Shown in pieces: positions 49,404 to 57,927 of a stretch of 64,000 nt of DNA (within the stretch, counting starts at the first letter, position 1; each line of letters opens with the position of its first letter). The translations under genes and the position numbers were made by a program. The notes under the pieces are model-generated. The model did not search any database. It was not told where the DNA came from and worked only from the letters and a program-made list of their open reading frames with translations. The stretch is from assembly GCA_041394725.1 (NCBI GenBank), contig JAWKHR010000020.1, forward strand, positions 1-64,000, read 5' to 3'. This DNA comes from JAWKHR01 sp041394725. Lineage in GTDB: Bacteria > Acidobacteriota > Vicinamibacteria > Vicinamibacterales > SCN-69-37.

Positions 49404-51881
49404 TCAACGTGCTCCCGGCGTCTCGACGAAGACCTTGAGCGCGACGTCGGCCTGGATCGCCTCGACGTCGATCCGCAGCGTGCCGCGCGCATCCGTGCGC
49501 AGGCGCGACTCGCCGGTCACGCGGCCACCCGGCGCCCACGTGTCCCACCACTCGACGCGCACCGCGGCGTCGGGCGCGAAGCCCGGCACGTCGATCGCGG
49601 CCGACACCGGCGCCGGCACGTCGATCGCGGCCGACACCGGCGCCGGCGCCGCGCCGGCGACCGACGCGCGCCACGTGTGCCGGCGGTTCTGGATCCAGAG
49701 GTGCGCCCGGCCGGTCGCCGTGTTCTTCTGGCCGACCACGCGGACGCCGTCGGTGGAGACCGTCCCGCCCCAGTCGGCGTAGCCGCCGCGATTGAGCGGG
49801 ATGTCGGCGAGGAACGACGCGACCGCGGCGTAGGCGCCGCGATGGTCCACGGCGTCGTTCCAGACGTGGCTGTTCCACCAGTAGAGCTCGTAGAGCGCGC
49901 CGGCATCGAGGCCGGACCACAGGAAGTTGTGCAGCCACACGCCGCGCGTGTCGCGCGCGAGACCGAGCGCGGCCGGGTCCTGCGCGTCCACCGTGTCCAG
50001 CCCGGCCTCGCCGCGCACGGCCGGCTTCCGGAATCCCGCGCCGGCCACCTGCCGGCTGTGCCACAGGTGGAAGAACGCCGCGTCGTCCTCCATCACCCGG
50101 CGATCGTCGTCGGGCGCCTCGCTCGTGCTCACGTAGGCGTGCAGGTCCACGTAGTCGAGGTTCGGATACCGCGGGTCGTTCCAGAACGCGTCGGCCGGCA
50201 GGCCGCGCCAGAACGACGTCGTCACGAGGTGGGCGTCGGGATGCTGGAACCCGCACCGCGCGCCGTCGCCCTCCCCCACCTCGACGCCGAACACGCGGCA
50301 CCGCATGAACTTGCCGAACTCGTCGGCCTGCTCGTAGTGGCGCGTCGAGTTCGGGTCACCCTCGTTCATGAGCTCCCAGGAGTGCACGCTCGTCGAGTAG
50401 CCCCAGCGCGCCTGGAGGTAGCGCCACCACGCCTGCTGCAGCCAGCGGATCCGGTTCACGCGGCGGCCGGTGCCGTAGTACCCGTCCACGTTGTCGTCGC
50501 CCGTCACCCAGTCGCCGTCGTCGGCGATCTTGAGGTAGACCTTGTCGTTGCGGTCGCCGACGACGATCTTCAGGGCGACGCCGCTGCGCTCGGCGGCCTC
50601 GACGATCCGGTCGAACGCGTGGGCGCGGCCCTCGGGGACGTACGCGTCGTAGGCCATCGACGGCCGGTCCATCAGCTCGGGCCCGAGCCGGCCGCCGCCG
50701 AGGTCCTCGCGGAGCGACACGCCGCGGACGTAGGCGGCGCCCGACGTGACGTTCTCGAGCGCGAGGTGGACGCGCGGCAGGAAGTTCGCGTCGCCCGAGT
50801 CCCAGGTGCCCTCGATCGCGCCCCAGCCGTCGGTGTCGCGGCCGTAGCCGGTGGCCGGCGCGCCGGCGCCCGGCCGGTAGCAGTCGGCGTGCCAGCCGCC
50901 GATCTTCGCGACGAGGCCGTAGGCCGGGACGCGCGGGTCGCGCGGGCCCTCGAGGTCGCTGGCGGCATACTCGACGCGCAGCCGGTACCGGCGACCCGGC
51001 TCCACCGACTCCGGATCGTCCCAGAACTGCATGCGGCACGCGTCGAACCAGCCGGTGTCGCCCTCCGGCTCCTGGTCGAGCCGCAGGGCCAGCGCCGTAC
51101 GGCCGTCCGTGTCGGTGTAGGGCACGAGGCCGGTGACGGGCAGGTAGCCGCGGTACTGGTTCCGCCCGCCGATCCACGGGGTCCAGGCGGATCCGAACAG
51201 CGAGGCGATCCACACGCGCGCGAAGTTCACGCCGTAGCCGGCGAGCGCGCGGTAGGCCGGCGCGCCCTTCGTCACCGGGTCATCGAGGAACTCGGGGAAC
51301 TCGAAGCCGAGCCCGGTGAACAGCGTCCCGTCGTCGAACTCGAAGTACCGCGGGTCGGCCTTCGACACGCGGATGAAGCCGCGCCGCGGCGACGAGGCGA
51401 CGTCGAACGCGCGGCGGTCGGTCTCGACGCGGCCGCCGGCGTCGCGCGCGACGATCGTGTACGTCCACGGGCCGGGCTGGTCCGGCGTGAACCGCACGTG
51501 CCAGGCGAAGCGGCCCGTCGGCAGGTTCCAGTCGCGGCCGTCGCGGATCCCGTCGTCGAACGCCTCGGCGTAGAAGGCCGGTTGCGCGAACCGGCGGCCG
51601 GCCGGGTCCGTGAACACCGCGTCCACCGAGATGCCGGCGCCCGCCGGCACGCCGTGTGGCGGCGCCGGATCGAAGGGCCACTGCCGGTTCACCGCGCGCG
51701 TGCCGGCGACGTCGAACTGCAGGTCGAGCCGGCCGAACCGCGGGACCGTCACGGCCGGCACCTGCACGAGGTCGATCACGCGCAGGCCCGGCGCGGCGCC
51801 GGGGCCCTGCGACGACCAGGCGCTGGCGGCGAGTCCCATCACGGCGATGACGGCGCCGCGCGCGAGCAGGTGCCGCGTCAG
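49404..51881 (-). CDS. Secreted DUF5060-type glycoside hydrolase-like protein, probable CTG start
   Basis: This 825-residue protein has a DUF5060-like beta domain in its first 150 residues (LQFDVAGTRAVNRQWPFDP ... WHVRFTPDQPGPWTYTIVARDAGG). A TIM-barrel part follows (RYFEFDDGTLFTGLGFEFPEFLDD, YGVNFARVWIAS, SVHSWELMNEGDP with a candidate acid/base Glu, and KPAVRGEAGLD as candidate nucleophile), then a beta-sandwich tail. It probably cuts or trims the exported polysaccharide. The CTG codon at 51881 overlaps the upstream stop (CTGA) and gives a full signal peptide TRHLLARGAVIAVMGLAASA; the next starts, GTG 51842 or ATG 51839, would remove most of it. A 30-bp tandem duplication lies near its end. 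Confidence 0.82.
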   Translation of the reverse strand: MTRHLLARGAVIAVMGLAASAWSSQGPGAAPGLRVIDLVQVPAVTVPRFGRLDLQFDVAGTRAVNRQWPFDPAPPHGVPAGAGISVDAVFTDPAGRRFAQPAFYAEAFDDGIRDGRDWNLPTGRFAWHVRFTPDQPGPWTYTIVARDAGGRVETDRRAFDVASSPRRGFIRVSKADPRYFEFDDGTLFTGLGFEFPEFLDDPVTKGAPAYRALAGYGVNFARVWIASLFGSAWTPWIGGRNQYRGYLPVTGLVPYTDTDGRTALALRLDQEPEGDTGWFDACRMQFWDDPESVEPGRRYRLRVEYAASDLEGPRDPRVPAYGLVAKIGGWHADCYRPGAGAPATGYGRDTDGWGAIEGTWDSGDANFLPRVHLALENVTSGAAYVRGVSLREDLGGGRLGPELMDRPSMAYDAYVPEGRAHAFDRIVEAAERSGVALKIVVGDRNDKVYLKIADDGDWVTGDDNVDGYYGTGRRVNRIRWLQQAWWRYLQARWGYSTSVHSWELMNEGDPNSTRHYEQADEFGKFMRCRVFGVEVGEGDGARCGFQHPDAHLVTTSFWRGLPADAFWNDPRYPNLDYVDLHAYVSTSEAPDDDRRVMEDDAAFFHLWHSRQVAGAGFRKPAVRGEAGLDTVDAQDPAALGLARDTRGVWLHNFLWSGLDAGALYELYWWNSHVWNDAVDHRGAYAAVASFLADIPLNRGGYADWGGTVSTDGVRVVGQKNTATGRAHLWIQNRRHTWRASVAGAAPAPVSAAIDVPAPVSAAIDVPGFAPDAAVRVEWWDTWAPGGRVTGESRLRTDARGTLRIDVEAIQADVALKVFVETPGAR
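49585..49644. repeat. 30-bp perfect tandem duplication inside the glycoside hydrolase gene
   Basis: The block GGCACGTCGATCGCGGCC... of 30 bases occurs twice in a row (49585-49614, 49615-49644). In the protein it gives APVSAAIDVP twice, in the linker of the C-terminal beta domain. The frame is kept. Confidence 0.9.
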
Positions 51882-52963
51882 GCGCGTCCCTCCGCGCAGG
51901 CGCGCATCACCTGATCGACGCGCGCGTAGCCGCGCTCCGCGTCGAAGCGATCGACGGCGAGGGCGCGGAGCCGCCGGCGTTCGGCCTCGCGCGCCGTCTC
52001 CGTCAGCGCCGCCCACGCGCGCAGGCGGCCGGCCAGCTCGGCGTCGGTGACGTAGCGGCAGTCGTCGGGCAGCAGCTCGTCGGCGCCGTCCCAGTCGTGC
52101 GAGAGCGCGTAGCAGCCGCTGGCCATCGCCTCGGCGGGCGCGACCTGCAGGCCCTCCGAGTAACTGTGCGACACGAAGACGTCGATGCCCTGGTACCACT
52201 CCCAGGCTCGTTCGACGACGCCGTCGAAGGTCACGCGTGACTCCAGGCCGAGGCGACGGACCAGCCGCCGCACCGCCTCGTCGTAGTCGCCGTGCTCGGG
52301 CATCGGCGCGCCGCCGATGCGCACGCGCCAGGACGGGTGCTCGGCGAGCGGCCCGGCCAGGGCGAGCAGCAGGTCGTAGATGCGCTTGCGCGGCGAGATG
52401 TGGCACAGCGTGCCGATCACGCCGGCGAACGGCCGCGGCCTGAACACGAACCGGTCCAGCGGCGTGCCGACGGGCACCACGGTCGTCTTCGCGGCATGGT
52501 CCGGGAACCGGGCGGCGAACGCGCGGGCCTTGGCCTGGCTGACGACGATCACCCGGTCCACGGCGTCCCAGTGGATGCGGTCCGCCCACGTGTAGAGTTC
52601 GTACCGGTGCAGGCGCGTCACGATGGCGCAGCGCCCGGCCTCGGGCAGCGACGAGGCGAGCGCGAGCAGGTCGCTGGCCCACTCGAAGAACACGACGTCG
52701 TGGGCGCGCAGGAACGCCCGCAGGTCCCGCCGCAGGCGCTGTCGCAGGATGCGCTCGCGGAAGAAGGCCGCCCGCGAGCCGCGCGGCTGGAACACCGCCA
52801 CCTGGTGCCGCGCCGCGAGCCAGTCGTGCAGGCCGTGGAGGAACGTCCACGCCTCCGGATTGACGATGCCGATCCGGAGGCCGGTCGTGCGCGCGACCGT
52901 GCCTGCCGGCGACGCCGGCCGTTCCGCCACCGCGGCGCCCGGCACGCCAGGGGATCCCGTCAT
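51878..52963 (-). CDS. GT4-family glycosyltransferase
   Basis: This 361-residue protein has a Rossmann start LRIGIVNPEAWTFLHGLHDWLAARH and a donor half with VIGTLCHISPRKRIYDLLLALAGPLA, VTFDGVVERAWEWYQGIDVFVSHSYSEGLQVAPAEAMASGCYALS, which holds the E-x7-E donor motif. It is shorter in the acceptor domain than most GT4 enzymes. ATG 52963 overlaps the Wzm stop by 4 bases. Its own TGA forms the CTGA overlap with the glycoside hydrolase gene. A 24-residue Ala/Pro-rich tail precedes the fold, so a later start is possible. Confidence 0.88.
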   Translation of the reverse strand: MTGSPGVPGAAVAERPASPAGTVARTTGLRIGIVNPEAWTFLHGLHDWLAARHQVAVFQPRGSRAAFFRERILRQRLRRDLRAFLRAHDVVFFEWASDLLALASSLPEAGRCAIVTRLHRYELYTWADRIHWDAVDRVIVVSQAKARAFAARFPDHAAKTTVVPVGTPLDRFVFRPRPFAGVIGTLCHISPRKRIYDLLLALAGPLAEHPSWRVRIGGAPMPEHGDYDEAVRRLVRRLGLESRVTFDGVVERAWEWYQGIDVFVSHSYSEGLQVAPAEAMASGCYALSHDWDGADELLPDDCRYVTDAELAGRLRAWAALTETAREAERRRLRALAVDRFDAERGYARVDQVMRACAEGRA

Positions 52964-53760
52964 GCGATGTCCGAGAACACGAGTTCCGATCGCTTGAACA
53001 GCGCGTAGCCCGCGACGAGGCTGGCCGCGGCCACGACCGCCGCGATCGCCAGGCTGGCGACCGGCAGCGGCGTGCCGAACCAGATGGCGCGGTAGGTCTC
53101 GATGACGCCGACCGCCGGGTTGAGCGAGTACAGCGTCCGCCACGCCGCGGGCACCTTGTCGAGCGGATAGATGATCGGCGAGAGGTAGAACCAGAGCTGC
53201 ACGACGAGCGCGAGCAGCGGCTTGACGTCGCGCAGGAACGTGTTGGCCGCCGCGGCCGCGAGCCCGAGCCCGACGATGAGCGCCGCCTGCACGGCCACGA
53301 CGACGGGCAGCAGGAGCAGGGCCGACGGCCGCACCGGCACCCGGAAGTAGATCACGAGCAGCACGACCAGCGCCGACGCCACCACGAAGTCCATGAACCG
53401 CGCGAGCATCGCCGCCAGCGGGAGCACCTCGCGCGGGAAGTAGATCTTCGTCACGAGCAGCATGTTGTCCACGATGGCCGTGCTCATGTCGGTCAGCGCG
53501 GTGGAGAGGAACGCCCACGGCGTCAGCGCGACGTAGGCGAACAGCACGTAGGGCACGCCGCCCGTGTCCACCGGCACGACCTTGGTGAAGATCAGCGCGA
53601 AGATCAGCACCTGCGCGACCGGCTGCACGACGGCCCACAGCCAGCCGAGAATCGACTGCTGGTAGCGCGCGCGCAGCGTGCGGAGCGTCCACGTCCAGAG
53701 CAGGTCGCGCGACCGGACGAGGCCCGCGACCGACGCGGCCAGCGACGGCGTGGACGTCAC
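52960..53760 (-). CDS. wzm: ABC-2 type polysaccharide export permease (Wzm-like)
   Basis: This 266-residue inner-membrane protein has six hydrophobic segments. LLWTWTLRTLRARYQQSILGWLWAVVQPVAQVLIFALIF is the usual N-terminal amphipathic plus first helix, and LWFYLSPIIYPLDKVPAAWRTLYSLNPAVGVIETYRAIWFG the conserved last third of ABC2_membrane exporters. With the ATPase gene upstream, overlapped by 4 bases (GTGA), it forms an exporter of the Wzm/Wzt type that carries undecaprenyl-linked polysaccharide across the inner membrane. The start is GTG 53760. Confidence 0.93.
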   Translation of the reverse strand: MTSTPSLAASVAGLVRSRDLLWTWTLRTLRARYQQSILGWLWAVVQPVAQVLIFALIFTKVVPVDTGGVPYVLFAYVALTPWAFLSTALTDMSTAIVDNMLLVTKIYFPREVLPLAAMLARFMDFVVASALVVLLVIYFRVPVRPSALLLLPVVVAVQAALIVGLGLAAAAANTFLRDVKPLLALVVQLWFYLSPIIYPLDKVPAAWRTLYSLNPAVGVIETYRAIWFGTPLPVASLAIAAVVAAASLVAGYALFKRSELVFSDIA

Positions 53761-55034
53761 GGTTCGAGCCCCGCGGGCTCGGGCCCGCTCCACCGCGCGA
53801 ACGGCTCGAAGACGGCCGCGAACGCCGGGTCGTAGCTGCGGGTCCGGCCGCGGACCAGAAACCACTCCGACCGCGCCTTGTCCTGCTTGATCACCATCGT
53901 GTCGGCTTCGTCGGTGACCTCGACCTCGGCGAAGTAGCTGCCCGTCACGAGCTGGAGCGGGCTCAGATCCAGCGTGATGCGCCCCTGCCCGCGCGGCAGC
54001 CGGACGCGGAAGTTGTCCAGCTTCGATCGGATCATCGAGCACGCCACGCCGTCGTCGCGGCGGATGAAGACCGCGAGGTTGATCGCGTCGAGGTCGCGGT
54101 AGGCCGTGTAGTGCAGGCGGATCCGTGCCGGCTGGTCGCTCACGAGTACCTCGTCGCCGGCGGGGCCGTGGACGGTGACCTGCGTGATGTCCACCGCCGG
54201 CTCCTCGAGGCCGGGCGGTGCCTCGGCCGCCGCGGCCGACGGCTCGTCGCCATCGTCGAACCGCCGGGCGCGCTCGGCGTGCAGGTCCAGCTCGTAGGCG
54301 CCGATGGCCTCGGCCGTCCCGCCGGCGCGGCGGACGCGGCCGGCCTGCAGGTAGATCCCGCGCGTGCACACGGCCTGGACCATGTAGAGGTTGTGCGAGA
54401 CGAAGATCACGCTGGTGCCCTGCCTGCGGAGCGCGGCGATCCGCTGCAGGCACCGCTGGCGGAACGACGCGTCGCCGACGGCGAGCACCTCGTCCACGAG
54501 CAGGATGTCCGGCTCCACGCAGGCCGCCACCGCGAAACCGAGGCGGACCTGCATGCCGGACGAATAGCGTTTCAGCGGCGTGTCGATGAACGCCTCGAGG
54601 CCGGAGAAGTCCACGATCTCGTCGAACCGCTGCGCCACGTGCGCGCGCGACAGGCCGAGGATGGTGCCATTCAGGAAGATGTTGTCGCGCCCCGTCAGGT
54701 CGGGATGGAAGCCGGCACCGAGCTCGAGCAGCGCGCAGAGCCGACCGTCCACGTGGATGTCGCCGCGCGTCGGCCAGGTGATGTGGGAGAGCAGCTTGAG
54801 GATCGTGGACTTGCCCGCGCCGTTCGGCCCGATGAGCGCGAGCGACTCGCCGCGGTGCAGGTCGAAGCTGACGTCCTCGAGCGCCCAGAGCGTGCGCGGC
54901 GCGGCGGTCGCGCGGCCGCGGAGCACCCGGCCCGCGAACTGCCGCGCGAGGCCCGGCAGGCTGGTGCGCGTGAGCCCCAGCCGGTAGGCCTTCGAGACGT
55001 GATGGAACTGGACGATCGGCGACACCGCGCTCAC
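53757..55034 (-). CDS. wzt: ABC transporter ATPase with Wzt C-terminal domain
   Basis: This 425-residue protein has Walker A GPNGAGKST at 69-77, the signature YSSGM at 157-161 and Walker B ILLVDE at 177-182, followed by SHNLYMVQAVCTRG. The family's extended N-terminus (VSKAYRLG...LWALEDVSFDL) is present. Residues from about 275 to the end form a beta-sandwich (VDITQVTVHGPAGDEVLVSDQPARIRLHYTAYRDLDAINLAVFIRRDDG ... GSYFAEVEVTDEADTMVIKQDKARSEWFLV), the Wzt_C domain that in known systems reads the capped end of the glycan. That suggests a chain-end modification here. The start is GTG 55034, overlapping the GT4 stop by 4 bases. Confidence 0.94.
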   Translation of the reverse strand: MSAVSPIVQFHHVSKAYRLGLTRTSLPGLARQFAGRVLRGRATAAPRTLWALEDVSFDLHRGESLALIGPNGAGKSTILKLLSHITWPTRGDIHVDGRLCALLELGAGFHPDLTGRDNIFLNGTILGLSRAHVAQRFDEIVDFSGLEAFIDTPLKRYSSGMQVRLGFAVAACVEPDILLVDEVLAVGDASFRQRCLQRIAALRRQGTSVIFVSHNLYMVQAVCTRGIYLQAGRVRRAGGTAEAIGAYELDLHAERARRFDDGDEPSAAAAEAPPGLEEPAVDITQVTVHGPAGDEVLVSDQPARIRLHYTAYRDLDAINLAVFIRRDDGVACSMIRSKLDNFRVRLPRGQGRITLDLSPLQLVTGSYFAEVEVTDEADTMVIKQDKARSEWFLVRGRTRSYDPAFAAVFEPFARWSGPEPAGLEP

Positions 55035-56380
55035 CCCTGCCGCACCGAGATGCCGGCGGCCCGCGCGGACGTGGCCGGCGCCGGCCGGGCGGGCGCGCGA
55101 CGCGGCCGCGCGGCGACCACGGCGGACAGCCGGCGGCCGACCTGCCGCGCCGTCTCGCGCCACGCGTGACGCGCTTCGGCCTCGGCCCGCGCGGCCGCGC
55201 CGAACCGCCGCGTCAGACTCCGGTCGGCGGCGCAGCGCGCCAGCGCGCCGGCCAGCCCGTACGCGTCGTTCTCCAGCACCACCAGCCCGGTCCGGCCGTC
55301 CGCGATCTCCGCCGGCCGGCCGTCGCGCCCCGTCGTGACCACCGCCAGGCCCGCGGCCTTGTAGTCGAGCAGCTTCAGGCCCGAGTACTCGCCCCGCCCG
55401 CAGTAGGCGGCGACGCCGACGTCGGACTCGCGCAGCCGATCGGCCAGCGCTCCGGGCGACAGGTGACCGGCCAGCGTGACGACCGATCCGAGCGAGAGCG
55501 ACGACACCAGGTCCCGCACCTCGGCCTCGAGCGGCCCCGACCCAGCCAGGGTCAGCGTCAGGTCCGCGCCGAGCATCCGCGCGCGCGCGGTCGCCCGGAG
55601 GATCACCGGCAGGCCCTGCCACGCGTCGAAGGCGCCGGCGAAGATCACCCGGAGCGGGCCGTCGTCCGACGCACGGCCGAAGCACCGCAGGTCGCCTCGC
55701 GCGAGGTGGTCGAGCATCTCGGTGCCGTTCGGCACGACGCTGACCGTCGCGGGATTCACGCCCCAGCGCTCCACGTGGCGGTCGCGCCAGCCCGGACCGG
55801 TCGCGATCGTCCACGCCGCGTCGCGGGCCAGCCGGCCCATGAGCCGCAGCGAGACGCGCCGCTGCAGCCCGCCCGGCGCCATGCCCTGCGCGTCGAGCTC
55901 GAAGAGGTGATCGCCGTTGACCTCGAGGACGTGCGGCACGCCGAACGCGCGCGCGGCGAGCCGGCCGCCGAGGCCCATCCAGCCCAGGCGCTCGTAGATC
56001 ACGTCCACGCCCGAGAGCTCGCGAGTGCAGGCGGCCGCGAACCGGCGGCTGTCGAACCACCCGACGTAGGGCGCCCGCAGCTGCCGCTGCGTCCGGCGGA
56101 TCGCGCGCTCGGCCAGGCGCGGGAACCCGGCGTCGAGCGCGGGCACGCCCACCGCGCGGAACACGGCGAGGTCGTCCGACACCCAGAGGCCGTCGTCCCA
56201 CCGCGCGAGCAGCCGCACGTCGTGCCCGAGCCGACCCAGCCCCTCGATGACGGCGCGGACGTGGCGTGCGGGCCCGGACGAGGCCGGCGGGCGCACGTCG
56301 GGCGCGCCGGCGTCCATGACGTAGCCGATGCGGAGTCCGCCGCCCGGCAGGATCCGGAGCGGCGCGGCCTTCCGCGTCAC
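55031..56380 (-). CDS. GT4-family glycosyltransferase
   Basis: This 449-residue enzyme has its Rossmann start at LRIGYVMDAGAPDVRPPASSGPARHVRAVIEGL. The donor half reads RVIFAGAFDAWQGLPVILRAT, VVTLAGHLSPGALADRLRESDVGVAAYCGRGEYSGLKLLDYKAAGLAVVTTG, where the E-x7-like site is changed to EYSGLKLLDY. I used GTG 56380. A CTG at 56401 overlaps the upstream TGA as CTGA and would add 7 residues; both starts leave the fold complete. The C-terminus is Arg/Pro/Ala-rich. It is coupled to the Wzt gene by a 4-base overlap. Confidence 0.87.
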   Translation of the reverse strand: MTRKAAPLRILPGGGLRIGYVMDAGAPDVRPPASSGPARHVRAVIEGLGRLGHDVRLLARWDDGLWVSDDLAVFRAVGVPALDAGFPRLAERAIRRTQRQLRAPYVGWFDSRRFAAACTRELSGVDVIYERLGWMGLGGRLAARAFGVPHVLEVNGDHLFELDAQGMAPGGLQRRVSLRLMGRLARDAAWTIATGPGWRDRHVERWGVNPATVSVVPNGTEMLDHLARGDLRCFGRASDDGPLRVIFAGAFDAWQGLPVILRATARARMLGADLTLTLAGSGPLEAEVRDLVSSLSLGSVVTLAGHLSPGALADRLRESDVGVAAYCGRGEYSGLKLLDYKAAGLAVVTTGRDGRPAEIADGRTGLVVLENDAYGLAGALARCAADRSLTRRFGAAARAEAEARHAWRETARQVGRRLSAVVAARPRRAPARPAPATSARAAGISVRQG

Positions 56381-56397
56381 GGCGTGGGCGGCGTCGA

Positions 56398-57927
56398 TCA
56401 GTAGGCCCCCCGGCCGTGGAGCACCGCGGGCGGCGTCTGGATGAACAGAATCTGCAGGTCGAGCCAGACGCTGTAGTTGCGGATGTAATACATGTCGATC
56501 CGGACGCGGTCCTCGTACGCGAGATCCGATCGCCCCGACACCTGCCAGAGCCCGGTCATGCCGGGCTTGACCGTCAGCAGCGTCATGCGCTGCCGGCCGT
56601 AGTGCGTCACCTCTCCGGGGCTGATCATCCTCGGCCCGACGAGGCTCATCTGCCCGCGCAGCACGTTCCAGAGCTGCGGCAGCTCGTCGAGGCTGTAACG
56701 GCGCAGCCACCGGCCGACGCGCGTGATGCGTGGATCGTGCGGGACCTTGCGCCCGAGGCGCAGCGCTTCGGCCACCACCGGGTCGTGCCGCAGCCGCGCG
56801 TCCGCGTCGCGGTACATCGTCCGGAACTTGAGCGCGTCGAACGGCCGGCCGAACACGCCGAGCACGCGCCGCCGATGCAGCACCGGGCCCGGCGAGTCGA
56901 GCCGGACGAGAACGGCGATGCCCAGGAGCAGCGGCGAGATCAGGAGCAGACCGACGCCGGCGAGCGTCCCGTCGAGGAGCCGCTTGACGAGCGCCTCGGC
57001 GGCGTCGAGGCGGGTCTTCTGCAGGCTCATCAGCGGCACCGTGCCGAGCGTGCGGACCTCGACGCGCGTCGTCAGCAGCTCGTAGAGCCCGGACGACAGG
57101 CGCAGGCGGACCGGCAGCGCCTCGACCGCCTCGCAGAGCGCGAGCAGTTCCTCGCGCGGCAGCGACGTGATCGCCACGATGACGTCCTCGACGCGGTGAC
57201 GCCGGATGAGATCGGGCAGGTCCGCCATCGTGCCGAGCACCTGGCCCGCCGCCGACACGTCGGTGCCGGCGCCGCCCGTCCGGACGAACCCCAGCGTCTG
57301 GACGCCCGAGGCCTGCCAGTCGCCGAGGAATCCCGCCAGGCTGCGCGCCTCCTCGTTCGTCCCGACGATCAGGGCCGGGCTCAGCAGGTAGCCGCGCCGG
57401 CGAAGCGCGTAGAGCAGGCGCCGGTTGGCGAAGCGCCCGGCCGCCACGAGCAGGAACGACAGCAGCCAGACCGAGACCAGCCACATCCGCGAGATCACGA
57501 ACTGCGGCACGAAGAACGTGGCGACGACGACGAGCATCGCGGCCGTCGTGCTCGCGTGGAAGGCGCGTGACGACTCCTGGATGCCGCCGAGCTTGGCCTG
57601 CGGGTCGTACAGGTTGAAGGCGACCAGCATCAGCATCCAGATCGGAATCAGCAGCGTGGCCAGGCCGTCGTAGTCGGTGAGCCGGCCCACGACCTCGGGG
57701 GCGACGGTGATCTGCAGGTCGAACCGGAGCCAGTACGCCAGGCGGAACGCCGCGGCCAGGGCGGCGGCGTCCACCACCGCCAGCCACACGGCGAGCATCG
57801 CGCGCTGCCGCTTGAGCGACGCACCGGAGATCTCGGGACACGGCCGCGCGCGCGGCGCGTAGAGATCCGCCGGCGCGACGGCGCCGGTCGCGGCGGCGAC
57901 GGGCGGAGGAGACGCGAGATCAGGCAT
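56398..57927 (-). CDS. Polyprenyl-phosphate glycosylphosphotransferase (initiating sugar transferase)
   Basis: This 509-residue protein has a block of four to five membrane segments (about residues 40-170), a nucleotide-binding-like middle (YLLSPALIVGTNEEARSLAGFLGDW), another hydrophobic helix and the bacterial sugar-transferase domain. The last contains FDALKFRTMYRDAD, YSLDELPQLWNVLRGQMSLVGPR and KPGMTGLWQVSGRSDLAYEDRVRIDMYYI. This is the WbaP/EpsE/CpsE-type enzyme that starts the repeat unit by moving a hexose-1-phosphate to undecaprenyl phosphate. ATG 57927 overlaps the end of the preceding GT gene by 8 bases. The first sugar cannot be told from sequence. Confidence 0.95.
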   Translation of the reverse strand: MPDLASPPPVAAATGAVAPADLYAPRARPCPEISGASLKRQRAMLAVWLAVVDAAALAAAFRLAYWLRFDLQITVAPEVVGRLTDYDGLATLLIPIWMLMLVAFNLYDPQAKLGGIQESSRAFHASTTAAMLVVVATFFVPQFVISRMWLVSVWLLSFLLVAAGRFANRRLLYALRRRGYLLSPALIVGTNEEARSLAGFLGDWQASGVQTLGFVRTGGAGTDVSAAGQVLGTMADLPDLIRRHRVEDVIVAITSLPREELLALCEAVEALPVRLRLSSGLYELLTTRVEVRTLGTVPLMSLQKTRLDAAEALVKRLLDGTLAGVGLLLISPLLLGIAVLVRLDSPGPVLHRRRVLGVFGRPFDALKFRTMYRDADARLRHDPVVAEALRLGRKVPHDPRITRVGRWLRRYSLDELPQLWNVLRGQMSLVGPRMISPGEVTHYGRQRMTLLTVKPGMTGLWQVSGRSDLAYEDRVRIDMYYIRNYSVWLDLQILFIQTPPAVLHGRGAY

